The notes under the pieces were generated by a model. It was given only the letters and a program-made list of their open reading frames with translations. It ran no database searches and was not told the DNA's origin. A stretch of 64,000 bases of DNA from a bacterium (lineage in GTDB: Bacteria > Bacillota > Bacilli > Lactobacillales > Streptococcaceae): contig CAJNCY010000010.1 of the NCBI GenBank assembly GCA_905221375.1, positions 1 through 64,000 on the forward strand, given 5' to 3'. This document shows, one piece after another, positions 7,866 through 17,300 of the stretch; position 1 is the first letter of the stretch; each line of letters opens with the position of its first letter. A program made the translations under genes and the position numbers.

Positions 7866-8543
7866 TTTCCTGTCCTCCTCGGACCAGCTCTTGTAGTCCA
7901 GCAGTTGGTCTGCTTGGCTGATGGCTCGCTCGGGTTGTTGAGTAAAGGGTTTATTCCCAAAAAACTCCAACCACGGTTTGCGAACGCTATCTTTGCTGGT
8001 TTCTCTGTATTTTTTTAATTCCAAGAACGCCATCTTGACTAGATGGTTTTCTTGACCGTTATTTGTGATAGTTAAGACTTCACCTGTCGTGTCCTCTCGC
8101 ATACTAAAGCTATGAAAAGCTAGGTCATCTGAGAAATAATTACTATCCACAATTGCGATAGCATAAACAGGCGCGATGTGTTTGTAACTCTGATGAGTAT
8201 TGCCCTCTTGCTGGCGAATTTTTTCTAGGTTTTGATTGACCTGACTACATAGATAAGCCCACAAACGATTGATGAAAAAATTTTGATGATGAACTTGAAT
8301 TTCAATAATTACTTGCGTTCCATTATCTAGTTCAGCCAAGACATCAATACTTGTATAGAAATCCTGGGCCGAGTACGGCAAGGAAGGTAGTACATGAATA
8401 TTGCTCCCCTCCAAAATGGTCACATTTTTAGCTGGTAAGTCCAGCATATCGCGAATAAACTGACAAGTGATTTCTGGATTGCTAAAGATTTTCTTAGCAA
8501 CCAAGTCATTGGTTGGGCTGATGCCCGGATGTCTTAAAATCAT
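7557..8543 (-). CDS. Rpn family recombination-promoting nuclease / putative transposase (PD-(D/E)XK)
   Basis: A 328-residue Rpn (transposase_31-like) protein. The first 200 residues carry the PD-(D/E)XK fold with Asp67 in TSIDVLAELDNG and the Glu-x-Gln catalytic signature IEIQ (Glu81, Gln83). Residues 175-225 (MAFLELKKYRET to SWSEEDRK) form the linker, followed by a coiled, repeat-rich tail and a C-terminal module ending KDHHK. Strong AGGAGG six bases before the ATG. Members of the family are DNA endonucleases linked to RecA-independent recombination and, in E. coli, to anti-phage toxicity held in check by a C-terminal product of the same gene. Three downstream 3-prime duplicates follow at once. 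Confidence 0.88.
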   Translation of the reverse strand: MILRHPGISPTNDLVAKKIFSNPEITCQFIRDMLDLPAKNVTILEGSNIHVLPSLPYSAQDFYTSIDVLAELDNGTQVIIEIQVHHQNFFINRLWAYLCSQVNQNLEKIRQQEGNTHQSYKHIAPVYAIAIVDSNYFSDDLAFHSFSMREDTTGEVLTITNNGQENHLVKMAFLELKKYRETSKDSVRKPWLEFFGNKPFTQQPERAISQADQLLDYKSWSEEDRKMFSQLRMREEQALLAHDYALEQAEEKGLERGRAEGIEQGLERGLERGRAEGIEQGLERGKVEGSLSMLLNLVRQHLLTSEVASQQLGMTVSEFEELLKDHHK

Positions 8544-8558
8544 CCATTTCCTCCTTCT

Positions 8559-8569
8559 ATTATACCATA
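8559..8569 (-). promoter_or_regulatory. Extended -10 promoter candidate of rpn
   Basis: Minus-strand TATGGTATAAT (TGn extended -10) with no clear -35. It ends only 15 bases before the start codon, so the transcript would begin at or within the AGGAGG. It may therefore be a weak or false call, and read-through from the fucosidase operon is an alternative. Confidence 0.35.
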
Positions 8570-8643
8570 GTTTGAAATCTAATTTTGTTAGATTCGATGG
8601 TTCTATCTATTTATTCGAAAAGGAAATGAATTGTGAAGATATT

Positions 8644-10332
8644 TTATCTCGTTTCAACTAAAATATGAGCTTGATCAACCAACTGTCCATCCACAGTCAG
8701 ATTCAGATAGAAATCCAAGGTCTTATCAGCAGCAAAATACAGAGTTGGTATGCTCAAGTCTTTTTTGCTTTCCCCTGCTTGGAATTGAAGGACTTGAATC
8801 TCGTCCTGATAGGCGACACCATGGACACCTGTCCCTGGTTGAATCGAAATCTTAGCTTCCAAAGGAGTATTACTTTCGCTACGTTCAATCCTAAAATGAA
8901 GAGTCTCTCCCTTTGCCACAGCTAGACTTGTTTCTGCAAATGCTAATCCCTGAACAACTTCTTTGTTTGCTAAGCTAGGAGTTTTATAAAGTGAAATTTT
9001 TGTTAAGATAGGCAAAGCCTGTGCCTCCGTAATAAGCACGCGCACCTTTTGCGCCTCTACTAGTGGACCTCGCAAGAGACGCTTATGACCAACTGTAAAA
9101 TCCGTTCCAAATTCCTGCCAGGCACCATCCACCTCTACTTGCACCTGAAAAGCAGCGATTCGTTGCCCTAGCTTCAAATCTTCTCTTAACTCAAGCACAT
9201 CGAAAGTTTTAGGTGTCCCTAAGTCGAGTTCTAACTGGATGGGCAGGTCTGTATCGCTTGCCCAAGAGCTGGTCTCAAGGCCATCTGTCAGATGATGACA
9301 AGCAAAGGCTGCGGAAGGAGCAGGACCAGATACCTTGGCTCCCAGAGCCAAATCTTCTTTATAGAGCGCGTCACGGTAGGCAGCAAATTCATAGAGACGC
9401 TTGATATCCTTATCATCAAAGAGGCCATCTTGATTCGGTGGGATATTGAGCAAAAGAGGGGTGCCTCTCCCTACCGAATGAAAATAAATCTCTACCAACT
9501 CCTCGAGAGACTTGGGATCCTGATCTTCATGGTAAAACCAGCCCGGCCTGATGGAAACGTCTGCCTCACCGATTGAAAAAATCGTACCTGAAGGATCTCC
9601 GTGCTGAAGATAGTCCAACTCTGCTTCTGTCCCTAATTTTTCAGGATTCACCTTTTGCCACAGAGGATCACCTGCATACCCTCGTTCATTGCCAATCCAG
9701 CGGATACTGGTGCCTTCTGTTGAAAAAATCAAGCAATCGCCCTGCAGATAACGAATGGTTTCAAACCATTTCTCAAATTCATAATTGACCTTTTGAGCGC
9801 CCTCTCCTCTGGCACCATCCATCCAGACCTCAGCAAATTTCCCTCTATTTCCATAGGCAGGATTTGATAAGATTTCCTTCAGCTGAGCCAGATAATAGGC
9901 ATTATAGTCCGCTTCTCGGTTCACATGATAGAGGGGGCTGTGGGCATCCCAGGGTGATAGGTAGACCCCCATATCCATATCAAACTCTGTGGCAGCTTGG
10001 GATACCTCAAGGAGCAAGTCCCCTTCTCCATTCCTCCAAGGACTGGCCTTGACCGAATAATCTGTGTGAGCCGTCGGATAGAGGACAAAGCCATCGTGGT
10101 GCTTGACCACCAAAATCAACTTTTTAAAGCCCGTTTCCTTGAGCACGCGAACCCACTCACGCGCATCTAACCTTGTCGGATTAAAGCATTCAGGATCCTC
10201 CTGACCTGTCCCCCATTCCTGATCATAAAAGGTATTGGGGCCAAAATGGATAAAGGCTGCTAGTTCATCCTCTAAATAAGCTAGCTGAGCCTGACTAGGC
10301 AAGGGCCCATGCGGTTTTATTTCTCTTACCAT
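8644..10332 (-). CDS. Alpha-L-fucosidase, GH29
   Basis: Removes alpha-linked L-fucose from glycans. The 562 residues divide into a GH29 TIM barrel (about 1-330) and beta-rich carbohydrate-binding-like domains (about 340-562). Typical GH29 landmarks are FGPNTFYDQEWGTG, KHHDGFVLYPT and the nucleophile Asp172 in AEVWMDGARGE. No signal peptide is visible, so the enzyme should act in the cytoplasm. The ATG lies two bases after the stop of the GH2 gene, with its AGGAAG within that stop region, so the two are translationally coupled. It resembles the pneumococcal GH29 family enzyme, but its neighbour differs from the pneumococcal locus as I recall it. Confidence 0.88.
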   Translation of the reverse strand: MVREIKPHGPLPSQAQLAYLEDELAAFIHFGPNTFYDQEWGTGQEDPECFNPTRLDAREWVRVLKETGFKKLILVVKHHDGFVLYPTAHTDYSVKASPWRNGEGDLLLEVSQAATEFDMDMGVYLSPWDAHSPLYHVNREADYNAYYLAQLKEILSNPAYGNRGKFAEVWMDGARGEGAQKVNYEFEKWFETIRYLQGDCLIFSTEGTSIRWIGNERGYAGDPLWQKVNPEKLGTEAELDYLQHGDPSGTIFSIGEADVSIRPGWFYHEDQDPKSLEELVEIYFHSVGRGTPLLLNIPPNQDGLFDDKDIKRLYEFAAYRDALYKEDLALGAKVSGPAPSAAFACHHLTDGLETSSWASDTDLPIQLELDLGTPKTFDVLELREDLKLGQRIAAFQVQVEVDGAWQEFGTDFTVGHKRLLRGPLVEAQKVRVLITEAQALPILTKISLYKTPSLANKEVVQGLAFAETSLAVAKGETLHFRIERSESNTPLEAKISIQPGTGVHGVAYQDEIQVLQFQAGESKKDLSIPTLYFAADKTLDFYLNLTVDGQLVDQAHILVETR

Positions 10333-10333
10333 A

Positions 10334-13300
10334 CTACTTCCTATCTACATTTTTCTTTACTTTTTTGGCATGTACTTGCAATTCTGTTAGCGCTAGGGGA
10401 CTGGTCAAGTCTTCAAATCGAAGACGAAGGGCATAAGTCTCCACCTTGTCAAATTCAAAACGAAGCTCTTCATCTTTGTCACTTGACACTTTTCGGACAG
10501 CTGACACAGGGCGCCAATTCTCCTCTTGCTTGAGCAGAGAATCCTTGTCCAAATGATTGGGAGTCCGAGGCAAGGCAGGCTCATTTCCTACATAATAATC
10601 AATGAAAGTCGGCTCCACCGCCACGTAATCTTGATTTTCAACATAATGCAAGGTCAGGTTATCCACAAATCGCGGTTTTAAAATCCCTGCATATCCAAAC
10701 AGAATGCCCACGCTGGCTTTCTCTGACTTAGCAATCCAAGTATTAGCTGTCGATTTCTTACGTGCAATAACCTTGTCATTGAGGTAAGAGGCTGGGTGAG
10801 TAGGCTCTGAATGGGAAGCAAAGACCAGAGGCAGATTGGATCCTGTCCACTGATTGGAAATAACTTCCCCATCTACACTGACATCTGTCACATGAATGGT
10901 GACTGTTGCTGGCAATTCACAGCCCGCTACCTGCCCTGTGAGAACATATTCTCCTACCTGAGCATAGATTTGAGGATCTAGTTCATCCCAAGTCACCTTG
11001 GCCGTATCTCGTCTGCCATCTGATAAGACTAGCTTGACTCGGTCTGGTAAGTGTGGGGCTTCCTTGACAAGCGTCCAGACCCTTTCAGGATTAATAGCAC
11101 AAATCCCTTGAACACAAATCTGAGCAGAAGCCTTTATATCCAGACCCTCTAGCTGGCCAGATATCGTAAATTCATGAAATTTTTCCAAATCTTCTTTAGG
11201 AATTTCCTCCCAGACAACCTTGACTCGTTTTGCACCGCCAAACTCATAGTCCACCAAAACTGAAGATGGCAGCTGTGGATAAGTTCCCTTATTTGTATAC
11301 AAGCGAAGTGGTCGTACAGAAACTGCCCTACCTAGCGAGGTATTTTCTGCCACCTGCAAATGAGTTTGATAGGTCTTTCCTTGATAAATGGCGTGAATCG
11401 CCAAGTCGCCTGCAGACAAGCAATGAAGCACCCCCTGCTTGATAATGGCATGAGCACTACCACTCGTCTCCCAAATCACTTCACTATTCCCCACCTTGTT
11501 CACAGAGTTATCCACAGTTTGTGGATAAAACCCAATAGCTGGGGAATTTCCTTCCTGTAAACCTGCCTGCTTGTCCACTCGAATCTCAAACAAGCGCTTA
11601 TTTTCCACTGGTTGGGTAGCCAAAGCATCTCCCACTAAGATATCAAAACTTGCTGGCTCTAGCCCTCTAGCACTAGCTTTTACTCTGACTAGACCTGCCT
11701 GCTCCAAGCTCTGAACTAAGAGGACACCTCTGCCATGAAAGACTTTCCTCTTAAACCGACCATTTTTCTGAGCCTGGTAACGTTCACGACTGGCCTGTCT
11801 GCCATTATCCACACCTACAATGCGAGCAGGCCCTTCAATTTCAAAATGAAGTTGATTGGAAGCAGTCGGAACCCAGTTTCCATCCTTGTCCAATACATCA
11901 AAATAGAGATAGAGGAGGTCTTGCCCATCTGGCTCCAGTTTTGTTTTCTCGGCATGAAGCCCAATCTTAGTAGGCTTACCTGCAGTCACCACCCTATCTT
12001 CTGCCACAAGCTGACCTTGACAGTCATAGGCTACAGCATGCAATTCTCCCGGTTGATAGGGCAAATACCATTCGAGATAGAGTTGGTCAGATCCTTCTCC
12101 CTCTTGGTATTTTCTGCCATCTGAAGTCCATTTTTCCTGAAAGGTCTTCCTACCTTGAGATTTTCCATTGAGAAATAGCTCTACTGAACCAACATTTGAA
12201 TACACTCGAACCGGGATATCCCCATACTTATCCACAACTTGTTGATAACTCTTGTGAATTTCCCAATTCCAGTGGGGTAGGATATGAACCATGGGATGCT
12301 GATTTACGTCCAACCACTGACTTTGATAGAGATAATAGTCATTTTTAGGAATCCCTGCCGTGTCCACAAGCCCAAAATAGGAACTCTTGACCGGCGTGTC
12401 ATTTTGGTTGTGCCAAGGAGTCGGCTCACCGATATAGTCCACTCCTGTCCAGATAAACTGACCTGCATAGTCTAGCCGATTTCGATCTGCTATCCAAGAA
12501 GCCATTGCCGTCTTCCCCCAAGGAACCCGATCATTGCCATAGTCCGACTGTTCAAAATTCCGCACGCGACGATTATCCCCAACCCATTCCTTATCTGGTC
12601 GAAAATAGCTGTCACGCGTTCGTGTAGCCGATGAGGTCTCAGATCCATAAAGACGCCACTTGGGATGTCTTTTGCGAATCGCGTCAATATTATCTTCCGA
12701 GTAATTCAAACCCACCACATCCAACAAATCAGCAATCTTTTCATGGCCTCCAGAACCATCTCCGAAGCGGAACTGGTCCATTCCCATGGTCACAAAACGG
12801 CTATCATCAACTTCCTTAACCCTTTCTAGCAAGCGTTTGATCGTCTTCAATGAATGAGCATCTCCATTTGCTTCGCTGACTTCATTTCCCAAGGACCACA
12901 TAAAAATCGCTGGATTGTTCTTGCTACGCTGGACCATGGTTCGCAAATCGTAATCTGACCAGAAATCACCTGCTTTCGCTTCTGGATGAGTCGCTTCTTC
13001 CTCAAAAAAGCGACCATAGTCATATTCTTTCTTGCCTCCATACCAGGTATCAAAGGCTTCTTCTTGGATGAGTAAGCCCATTTTGGCAGCCAGATCCAGC
13101 AAAATACTACTAGCTGGATTATGGGTAATTCGGATAGCATTGACCCCCATTTCCTTCATCTGACGCAAGCGTCTCTCAGCAGCTGACTTGTTTTCCACAG
13201 CTCCCAGCGCTCCGTAGTCATGGTGGAGACAGACTCCATGAATTTTCAACCAGCAACCATTTAGAAAGAAGCCCTTATCTGCTTGCCAATCCATATAGCG

Positions 13301-14122
13301 GTAACCAAAGGTCTCCTCTTCTTCATCAACTAAAACGCTATTTTTGTAAAGGCGAATCTTCAATTGGTAAAGGTGAGGATGGTCAATATCCCAAAGCAAG
13401 GGTTGAAAAATTGATATTGCTTGTTGGAAAGAATATTTGTCCCCAGATTCAATCACTACAGAGTCTGTCGCCTGCCAGTCTGACAGTTGCTGCCCATCAT
13501 ACCAGATACCCTGTTCCAAATACACCGACACAGACTGAGGCCCATCATTTGAAACCTTGCTTTCAAGCTGAGTTTCCACCCATCCATCTCTTTGTTCCTT
13601 TAGCTTGGGACTTGCTATCTTAATCCCATACAAATCTAGATGAACTGCATCTGTAATCAACAATTTCACTTCTCGATAAATACCGCTACCCGAATACCAA
13701 CGACTGCTAGGTTGCTGATTTTCCACAAAAACTGCAAGCTGGTTGGCCGTCCCATCGTTTCTTAGATAAGGTGTGATATCATAAGAAAAAGGTGTATAGC
13801 CATTGGGATAATAGCCCAGCACTTGCCCGTTGATATAGACCTGAGCATTCATGTAAACCCCATCAAAGAGTAAACGCACCGAAACAAGACTGGCATCTTC
13901 TTCCAAGTAAAACTGCGTCCGGTACCAGGCCTGACCCCCATTTAGCTGGCCACCCTCATTTTGCGCTGGCGAATAATGGTCAAAATCATTGTAAATACTC
14001 CAGTCATGCGGCACTTGAATAGCCTGCCAATTTTCCCTTTGAAAATCAGGTGCCAAGGCCTCTTCTTTCCCCACTTCCTGGCTAAAAAACCAGTGATTTC
14101 GTAAAACTTCTTCTCTTCTCAT
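10334..14122 (-). CDS. Beta-galactosidase-like glycoside hydrolase, GH2, with Ig-like C-terminal domains
   Basis: A 1262-residue GH2 enzyme. It has an N-terminal sugar-binding domain (about 10-160), an Ig-like domain (about 165-275) and a TIM barrel (about 280-600), with acid/base Glu414 in MWSLGNEVSE and nucleophile Glu495 in LYGSETSSA. GH2 C-terminal domains follow, then two bacterial Ig-like (group 4) domains around 940-1090 and a galactose-binding-like end (about 1095-1250). It is related to the catalytic part of BgaA, but has neither a signal peptide nor LPXTG. It is the first gene of an operon with the fucosidase, which suggests stepwise breakdown of imported fucosylated galactosides. 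Exact linkage specificity cannot be read from sequence. Confidence 0.87.
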   Translation of the reverse strand: MRREEVLRNHWFFSQEVGKEEALAPDFQRENWQAIQVPHDWSIYNDFDHYSPAQNEGGQLNGGQAWYRTQFYLEEDASLVSVRLLFDGVYMNAQVYINGQVLGYYPNGYTPFSYDITPYLRNDGTANQLAVFVENQQPSSRWYSGSGIYREVKLLITDAVHLDLYGIKIASPKLKEQRDGWVETQLESKVSNDGPQSVSVYLEQGIWYDGQQLSDWQATDSVVIESGDKYSFQQAISIFQPLLWDIDHPHLYQLKIRLYKNSVLVDEEEETFGYRYMDWQADKGFFLNGCWLKIHGVCLHHDYGALGAVENKSAAERRLRQMKEMGVNAIRITHNPASSILLDLAAKMGLLIQEEAFDTWYGGKKEYDYGRFFEEEATHPEAKAGDFWSDYDLRTMVQRSKNNPAIFMWSLGNEVSEANGDAHSLKTIKRLLERVKEVDDSRFVTMGMDQFRFGDGSGGHEKIADLLDVVGLNYSEDNIDAIRKRHPKWRLYGSETSSATRTRDSYFRPDKEWVGDNRRVRNFEQSDYGNDRVPWGKTAMASWIADRNRLDYAGQFIWTGVDYIGEPTPWHNQNDTPVKSSYFGLVDTAGIPKNDYYLYQSQWLDVNQHPMVHILPHWNWEIHKSYQQVVDKYGDIPVRVYSNVGSVELFLNGKSQGRKTFQEKWTSDGRKYQEGEGSDQLYLEWYLPYQPGELHAVAYDCQGQLVAEDRVVTAGKPTKIGLHAEKTKLEPDGQDLLYLYFDVLDKDGNWVPTASNQLHFEIEGPARIVGVDNGRQASRERYQAQKNGRFKRKVFHGRGVLLVQSLEQAGLVRVKASARGLEPASFDILVGDALATQPVENKRLFEIRVDKQAGLQEGNSPAIGFYPQTVDNSVNKVGNSEVIWETSGSAHAIIKQGVLHCLSAGDLAIHAIYQGKTYQTHLQVAENTSLGRAVSVRPLRLYTNKGTYPQLPSSVLVDYEFGGAKRVKVVWEEIPKEDLEKFHEFTISGQLEGLDIKASAQICVQGICAINPERVWTLVKEAPHLPDRVKLVLSDGRRDTAKVTWDELDPQIYAQVGEYVLTGQVAGCELPATVTIHVTDVSVDGEVISNQWTGSNLPLVFASHSEPTHPASYLNDKVIARKKSTANTWIAKSEKASVGILFGYAGILKPRFVDNLTLHYVENQDYVAVEPTFIDYYVGNEPALPRTPNHLDKDSLLKQEENWRPVSAVRKVSSDKDEELRFEFDKVETYALRLRFEDLTSPLALTELQVHAKKVKKNVDRK

Positions 14123-14157
14123 ACAATCATTCCTCTTTAAACGAATCGATTTACTTG

Positions 14158-14186
14158 ACTATAGCACAAAACAAAAGCGCTTTCAA
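14158..14186 (-). promoter_or_regulatory. Promoter with overlapping cre site for the GH2-GH29 operon
   Basis: Minus-strand TTGAAA (14181-14186), 17-base spacer, TATAGT (14158-14163). The -35 is embedded in TTGAAAGCGCTTTTG, a near-consensus CcpA operator. CcpA repression in glucose is therefore likely. Confidence 0.75.
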
Positions 14187-14310
14187 GATTTCCTCCATCA
14201 CTCCCTAAATACTCAGAAAAGATTCTATAATTTGTGGAGAAGTCTGAAAATCACTCCATGTTCATATAAACTGTCATTTTCAAGAAACAAGGTCAAATCT
14301 GACAAGAACC

Positions 14311-14347
14311 AAAAAACACCCCTCTGAATGTTCATTCCAGAGAGATG
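14311..14347 (-). terminator. Terminator of the M26 protease gene
   Basis: Minus-strand 11-bp stem ACATCTCTCTG/CAGAGGGGTGT (with G-U pairs) followed by TTTTTT, 11 bases beyond the stop codon. Confidence 0.8.
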
Positions 14348-14358
14348 TTCCTTTTGTC

Positions 14359-17300
14359 TTAGCTATTGTAAATCGATTGTCTAAAGTCATCTGAATCTTT
14401 GAGGTAAGCTTTATAAATCGCTTTTTTCAGTTTTTGAACGGGTGTTTCGATAAAGCTATAGGTGCGAGCAGTTGTATTGCCTGCTTTTATTTGAGCAAGT
14501 TCTTCTTTAACAGCTTTCTGCATCAAGTCACTTAACTTCTGACTTGTCAGACTTATTTGCTGACCTTCATATTGGATTGTCAAAGGTTTCAATTGATTAA
14601 GTCTATCTACTCTTTCCTTGATCTGTGCTTTTTTGAACTCAGCATAGCTCTTACCATTCAAAACTTTATTGAAAATGTAAGTATCAGATAAAGGCTTGTT
14701 TTCAGCCTCTGCTGCTTCTTTAAACTGATTTGACACATAAGGAACAAATCCTTCATAATAGCCCAAAGCAGCCATCAATTCAAAGGCTTGTTTTCTAAAG
14801 GTGATATCCCCACTCATACCAGAGTCATTTTGACTAACACCATAAATGGTATCAAACATATCAACGGTATAATAACCATTTGCTGCAATTTTACCTTTAT
14901 CTGAAAAACCAGCAATGATATAACGATTGACCAGAATATGATTGTCAATCAAACTATCAATATCTGTCAATTTTTTGGCATCTTCTAAGGTCAGAGCTTG
15001 AATTTCCTCACTCTTATGAGTTGGTTTAACCGCTGTATTGCGGTAATCTACCCAAGTTCTAGGCCCTGTTGAAGGAATCGGCATTATTTTTTTGAAATAA
15101 CTCATCTTGTCTTCTGCAGATAAGCCTTTACTTGCCTCTGCTTCTAGGTAATCTAGAGTATAAAGGACATCAAAACTTCCCTTCATGTAAGATTGCAAAT
15201 CTTCTGCCGTTTTAAATCGATCAGGTGTTCTATTGTAAAATCCATTCTTATCACTCTCATCATATACAAAGTTGAGATTGAAGTAAGTATCCTTTTCTGG
15301 ATTATAGGAGTTTTCAAAAATACCACGCGCATAAAACTCTGCTCCTGTACCATCTCGACGACCGTGATTATTAAACAAGACCGTTCTATCTAGTAAGTGC
15401 GTCATTTCATGAGAATAAGTCGCTGAACCTCTATCATCCAGAACTCTATCTATAAAGTAACGGACACCTAATCCATTAGCCTCAGCTCCCACCTTACTTA
15501 CTGGAGAATAGTAATTCATAGGAGTCATAAATTGGTCGACTCCCTTATCAGCTCCACTACCAGAAGCTGGTGACCAAGTGCTATCAATCTGGGCATTCGA
15601 ATTGCTTGTATATTTCTTCATCGTATCAATAATCAAGCGATTTGTCAGCAACTTATCACGATTTTCTGGTTTTGTTATACGATAAAGAGTATCAACATAG
15701 TTGGCTTGTTGTACAGCCGCCTTTTCAATTAAAGACTTGACTCTAGCAAGCTCAGCCTGATACTTAGTTGGATTAGACTGGGCAAGAGAAGTATCTATAT
15801 AGGAACCAATATTACCGTAAGTAATCGTCGCCATATTACTAATCACGTAAACATTTGGTTCTTTCACATTCAAAAGTCCCAAAATAGCAGCCATATTAGC
15901 CTCTTGTTTACGAGAATCCTTTTCCCCAGCTATCAACTTGCTATACAACCCGACATGCGCTGAAGGATTTTCCTTAGATGGTTTTTCAACAATCATAGCT
16001 TGGCTAGATTTTTTAAGCCAAGTATCCGCATCATCTGACGTAAAGAGTTGGCGATTGCTGTCTAAAAATTCCTTCAAGCTAGCCTTACCTGTAATGGTAG
16101 ATAAATACTTTGTAAATGTTTGAGGACTATTGGTCAATTTCATCTCTTCATAAGACATGGATCCTAATTTTTTCAAACTATCCAAGGCGGTCATTGTCTT
16201 ATTACCAAATGAGCTTGGATTAAAGGCCAGAATATCACGAATATTCGTGTCCCCAAATTGAATATTATAAAAACGATTGATATAAGACAGTCCCAACAAG
16301 ATCTGCTCTTTGTATTGTTCAAGCTCTTGTTTGACCTTGCTGCGATTTTCAGGGGTATCTCCTATAATTCCCAATGTATGCGAGGCTATCTTTTTGAAAC
16401 TTGACTCAGCTTGCGTCTTCATCTGATCAAAACTTTCTTGAATTGATAGTTTTTGAAGATACTCTGTACGCAACATATCTTTGACTTCTTGGTCAGTGAT
16501 ATTTGGGTGTGTTTTTCTGAGCGCAATTCTCTTTGTTATAATATCTCGAGGATCATAGACAGGCTCCAACTGTTCTTTTAGTTTACTGTCATGTAAGAAG
16601 TCTACTGACCTCGCGCTTGTGGTCAGAGCAGACACATCCACAGCATCTTCTCTCTCACTATTAGCTGGAAGCAAGTGTGGTTTATCCTCCTGACTACCAA
16701 CTAAAACAACTCTCGGTTTCATTGGCTTTGTTATTTGACTCACTTCTTGAGGATTAACCAATTCACCAGTTTGTTCATTGATAGCGTAGGTTCTGGTAAG
16801 TGTATTCTCACCAACTTCTCCTTCAGATGCTATCTTTTCTATATTTTTAGCAAGTGAAGAATCCTCTCTTCGCTCCTCAGTAACAGCAATCGGTTGTATT
16901 ACTTTTTCCACATTACCAACTTGAATCACTTTATCGACTGCTGGATTTACTTGTCTAGTAGTATCAGATACCGTCACCTGACCTGTTGCCTTGTCTAGTT
17001 GATAAGTCGTCCTAGTTTCCACCGAACCATCATGCCCTGCAACCGCTACTTCCTGTCGTCTGAACTCCAAAGCAGGATTCACTTGGTAAATCGTTTTATG
17101 AGATAGGACAGTAGTTTCAACACTCGGTTTAGTTCCAACTTCTACAACTTGATCAACTTTGTTAACTACTATTTTGACAGTTTTATGCTCAGAAATATTT
17201 CCACTTGCTTGATCTTTAGTATAGGTAGTAGTAACTTGTTCTTGTCCCTCAACACCCGGAATTTTTACTCTTGTAACGCCGTGGTCTAGTTCCTCATTCT

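Larger units (their letters stand above)
6288..8050 (-). repeat. Four-copy tandem array of the Rpn 3-prime segment
   Basis: Units of about 390-430 bases begin between the codons NNGQENHLVKMAF and KYRETSK and end at the stop. Two junction types occur. Junction A (near 6710-6735 and 7545-7570) joins the stop region ATAAATAAGACCT to AAAAATACAGAG. Junction B (near 7100-7130) joins DHHK-stop to NNGQENH through the shared ATCACAAATAA. The order A-B-A implies at least two rounds of duplication. Confidence 0.8.

Noticed and set aside
6288-8543. Insertion sequence, because the Rpn family is sometimes called transposase
   Set aside because: No terminal inverted repeats or target duplication could be seen around the array.
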